From NCBI GenBank assembly GCA_934089275.1, contig CAKOJJ010000027.1, positions 1-6,630 of the forward strand: a stretch of DNA of 6,630 nt, in the 5' to 3' direction. Below, piece after piece: positions 5,431-6,630 of the stretch (the first letter of the stretch is position 1; every line of letters begins with the position of its first letter). The notes below the pieces were generated by a model. That model saw nothing but the letters and a program-made list of their open reading frames with translations, was not told the origin of the DNA and searched no databases. The DNA is from an uncultured Bacilli bacterium. Lineage in GTDB: Bacteria > Bacillota_I > Bacilli_A > RF39 > UBA660. The position numbers and the translations under genes were made by a program.

Positions 5431-5465
5431 AAAAAAAGATATTATATTTTATGATTTTTAATATC
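5431..5465 (-). terminator. Intrinsic terminator overlapping the end of the acyltransferase gene
   Basis: On the minus strand GATATTA (5465-5459) and TAATATC (5444-5438) form a 7-bp stem with a 14-base loop, followed by seven T. The TAA stop (5444-5442) lies in the second arm and the last seven codons are in the hairpin. The large loop and A+T-rich stem make it weaker than the others here. Confidence 0.5.
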
Positions 5466-6305
5466 TTCTAATCCTTCTAATTTTAAATTAATTATTTCTT
5501 GTTCTAATTTATTTCGATATCCTTCTAAATCGGTAACATTTTCTACTTTAAATGGAGTACCAAATCTTAAATTTAAATGATTATCTTTAAAAGTATATTT
5601 ACCAGTAACGGCACATGGAACAATTGTGGCTCCGGTTTTAGCTGCTAGTGATACTGCACCAAATTTAATTGGTAATAACTGAGATAATGCATACTCCTCT
5701 TTAGTTATAGTATTATTTTCAAGTAGTTGTTCCAAATATGGATAAATATTTAATGCATTTTCTTTATATTCTTTTAAAGTAATACGATTATCTTCTAATA
5801 ACTTATTTAATAGATTTAATTCAGATATACATACTTGATTATTCTTTAGTGTTTTAATAAAATCTTTATAACTTAATTCATCTTGGTATAGTTCATATAA
5901 TTTTTTGTTTATTTCTTCTTTACCAAATACTTGATTTCTTGTTCCTTCAGGAAATAATCCAACAATATATCCATTTTTAAGTAAGTTTATTGCTTCACTT
6001 TTAGCAGTTTCATCATGTATTTCTCTATCTACTCTAATGCATCCAACTGTTTTAAAGAACCAACCAAATTTTCCATCTAAATGTTCTTTTTTAGCCATGT
6101 AATGGATCATTCTTTTAGTAGATAAAAGGGCCGTATTTTGATCAAATAAATGAAGGTGATTAGAACAAATTATAACTGGTCCTTTTGTCGGAATTACTTC
6201 TTTATTAATAATTCTTGGATGATAATATAATTTATATATTGGTTTTAGGATTGTTAAAAATATTTTATACCCTATTTTATGAGGCTCTTTCATCTTTTTT
6301 ACCAT
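5442..6305 (-). CDS. plsC: PlsC-family 1-acyl-glycerol-3-phosphate acyltransferase with a helical insertion
   Basis: PlsC-family enzymes transfer an acyl chain from acyl-ACP or acyl-CoA to the 2-position of lysophosphatidate, giving phosphatidate at the inner face of the membrane. The acyltransferase motifs occur in order: SNHLHLFDQ with the catalytic H50-x4-D55, GCIRVDRE (88-95), FPEGTRN (118-124) and IVPCAV (228-233). The amphipathic start (IGYKIFLTILKPIYKLYY) suits membrane association. The 287-residue length exceeds the usual roughly 200-250 because about 85 residues (125-210) stand between FPEGTR and LLPIKFGAVSLA, where typical members have about ten. This insertion is charged and helical, with repeated LLE(D/N)N-x-IT-x-x-EY units. 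The start is uncertain: ATG at 6305 or Met5 at 6293, neither with a good ribosome binding site. Both overlap the upstream ligase gene (29 or 17 bases), suggesting one transcript and coupled translation. Substrate specificity cannot be read from sequence. Confidence 0.9.
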   Translation of the reverse strand: MVKKMKEPHKIGYKIFLTILKPIYKLYYHPRIINKEVIPTKGPVIICSNHLHLFDQNTALLSTKRMIHYMAKKEHLDGKFGWFFKTVGCIRVDREIHDETAKSEAINLLKNGYIVGLFPEGTRNQVFGKEEINKKLYELYQDELSYKDFIKTLKNNQVCISELNLLNKLLEDNRITLKEYKENALNIYPYLEQLLENNTITKEEYALSQLLPIKFGAVSLAAKTGATIVPCAVTGKYTFKDNHLNLRFGTPFKVENVTDLEGYRNKLEQEIINLKLEGLEDIKNHKI

Positions 6306-6630
6306 ACTTTCTAGAACATTCTTCTTCTAATTTTTTAAAGTTAACTTTACCTATTAAGGTTTTAGGTACACTCTTAATATAATTATAACGATAAGGCATT
6401 GAATATTTAGCAATAGATTTTTCACAGAATTTTTTTATATCATCTGTTAACTCAGCACTTTCATTATAATTATCTTTTAAAACGATATTAGCAATAGGAA
6501 CTTGTTTTTTATAGGGATGAGGTATTCCAACAACCACAACATCTTCTATAGCAGGATGTTCTCTAATTATTTTTTCCATAACTGATGGATAAACATTATA
6601 GCCATTAGTAACGATCATTCTTTTTAATCT
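6277..6630 (-). CDS. AMP-forming acyl-CoA synthetase-type ligase, C-terminal part only
   Basis: The window edge removes most of this gene; 117 codons remain, read without interruption from 6630 to TAA at 6279-6277. They form the small C-terminal domain of the adenylate-forming ligase family, which activates carboxylic acids as acyl-AMP and passes them to CoA or a carrier. The fragment opens with RLKRMIVTNGYNVYP, the end of core motif A8 (GRxKxxIxxxGxNVYPxEVE), continues with EDVVVVGIPHPYKKQVPIANIVL, and reaches motif A10 as SVPKTLIGKVNFKKL, with the expected catalytic Lys in GK (fragment residue 95). Ile replaces the usual Ser before GK. The NVYP signature and the overlap with plsC suggest a fatty acyl ligase feeding lipid synthesis, but short-chain, aryl or acyl-ACP ligases share these motifs. 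The Met codon at 6618 is internal, not a start. Confidence 0.9.
   Translation of the reverse strand, partial: RLKRMIVTNGYNVYPSVMEKIIREHPAIEDVVVVGIPHPYKKQVPIANIVLKDNYNESAELTDDIKKFCEKSIAKYSMPYRYNYIKSVPKTLIGKVNFKKLEEECSRKYGKKDERAS

Overview
The window is about 75% A+T. All seven supported genes lie on the minus strand, so transcription runs from high to low coordinates. An EzrA division regulator, an RNA polymerase omega subunit, a sortase-type surface protein and AGGAGG-type ribosome binding sites indicate a low-GC Gram-positive bacterium (Bacillota, Bacilli-like). The style of the surface proteins resembles uncultured gut lineages near Erysipelotrichia/RF39, but that placement is inference. 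A small Cys/His-rich protein resembling spore-coat CotD hints at a spore-forming lineage or ancestor.

Layout in order of transcription: (1) 6630-6277, the C-terminal part of an AMP-forming acyl-CoA synthetase-type ligase, cut by the window edge. Its end overlaps the start of (2) 6305-5442, a PlsC-family acyltransferase carrying an unusual helical insertion of about 85 residues and ending in a terminator that covers its stop codon. (3) 5320-4427, a secreted Pro/Thr-rich protein with a Cys/His module and a VPKTG sorting signal, under a strong promoter. (4) 4375-4118, the CotD-like protein, whose leader overlaps the preceding terminator. (5) 4025-3831, rpoZ, with its last codons inside its own terminator. 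(6) 3767-2217, a membrane-anchored surface protein with a TasA/camelysin-like start and a C-type-lectin-like end. Its promoter has a run of seven G between -35 and -10. (7) 2126-405, ezrA. (8) 354-121, a 77-residue protein ending in a striking Cys-Asp tail, with its own promoter and a GAAA-loop terminator.

The ligase and PlsC probably act together, activating fatty acids and attaching them to glycerol phosphate in the membrane. The other genes look like mostly independent single-gene units. Leaders are short (about 13-30 nt), and terminators sit on or beside stop codons. No RNA gene, insertion sequence, CRISPR array or phage gene was seen. No complete new multi-gene system is visible. The best candidates for something undescribed are the poly-G promoter, the PlsC insertion, the Cys-Asp tail protein and the terminator/promoter overlap before the CotD-like gene.
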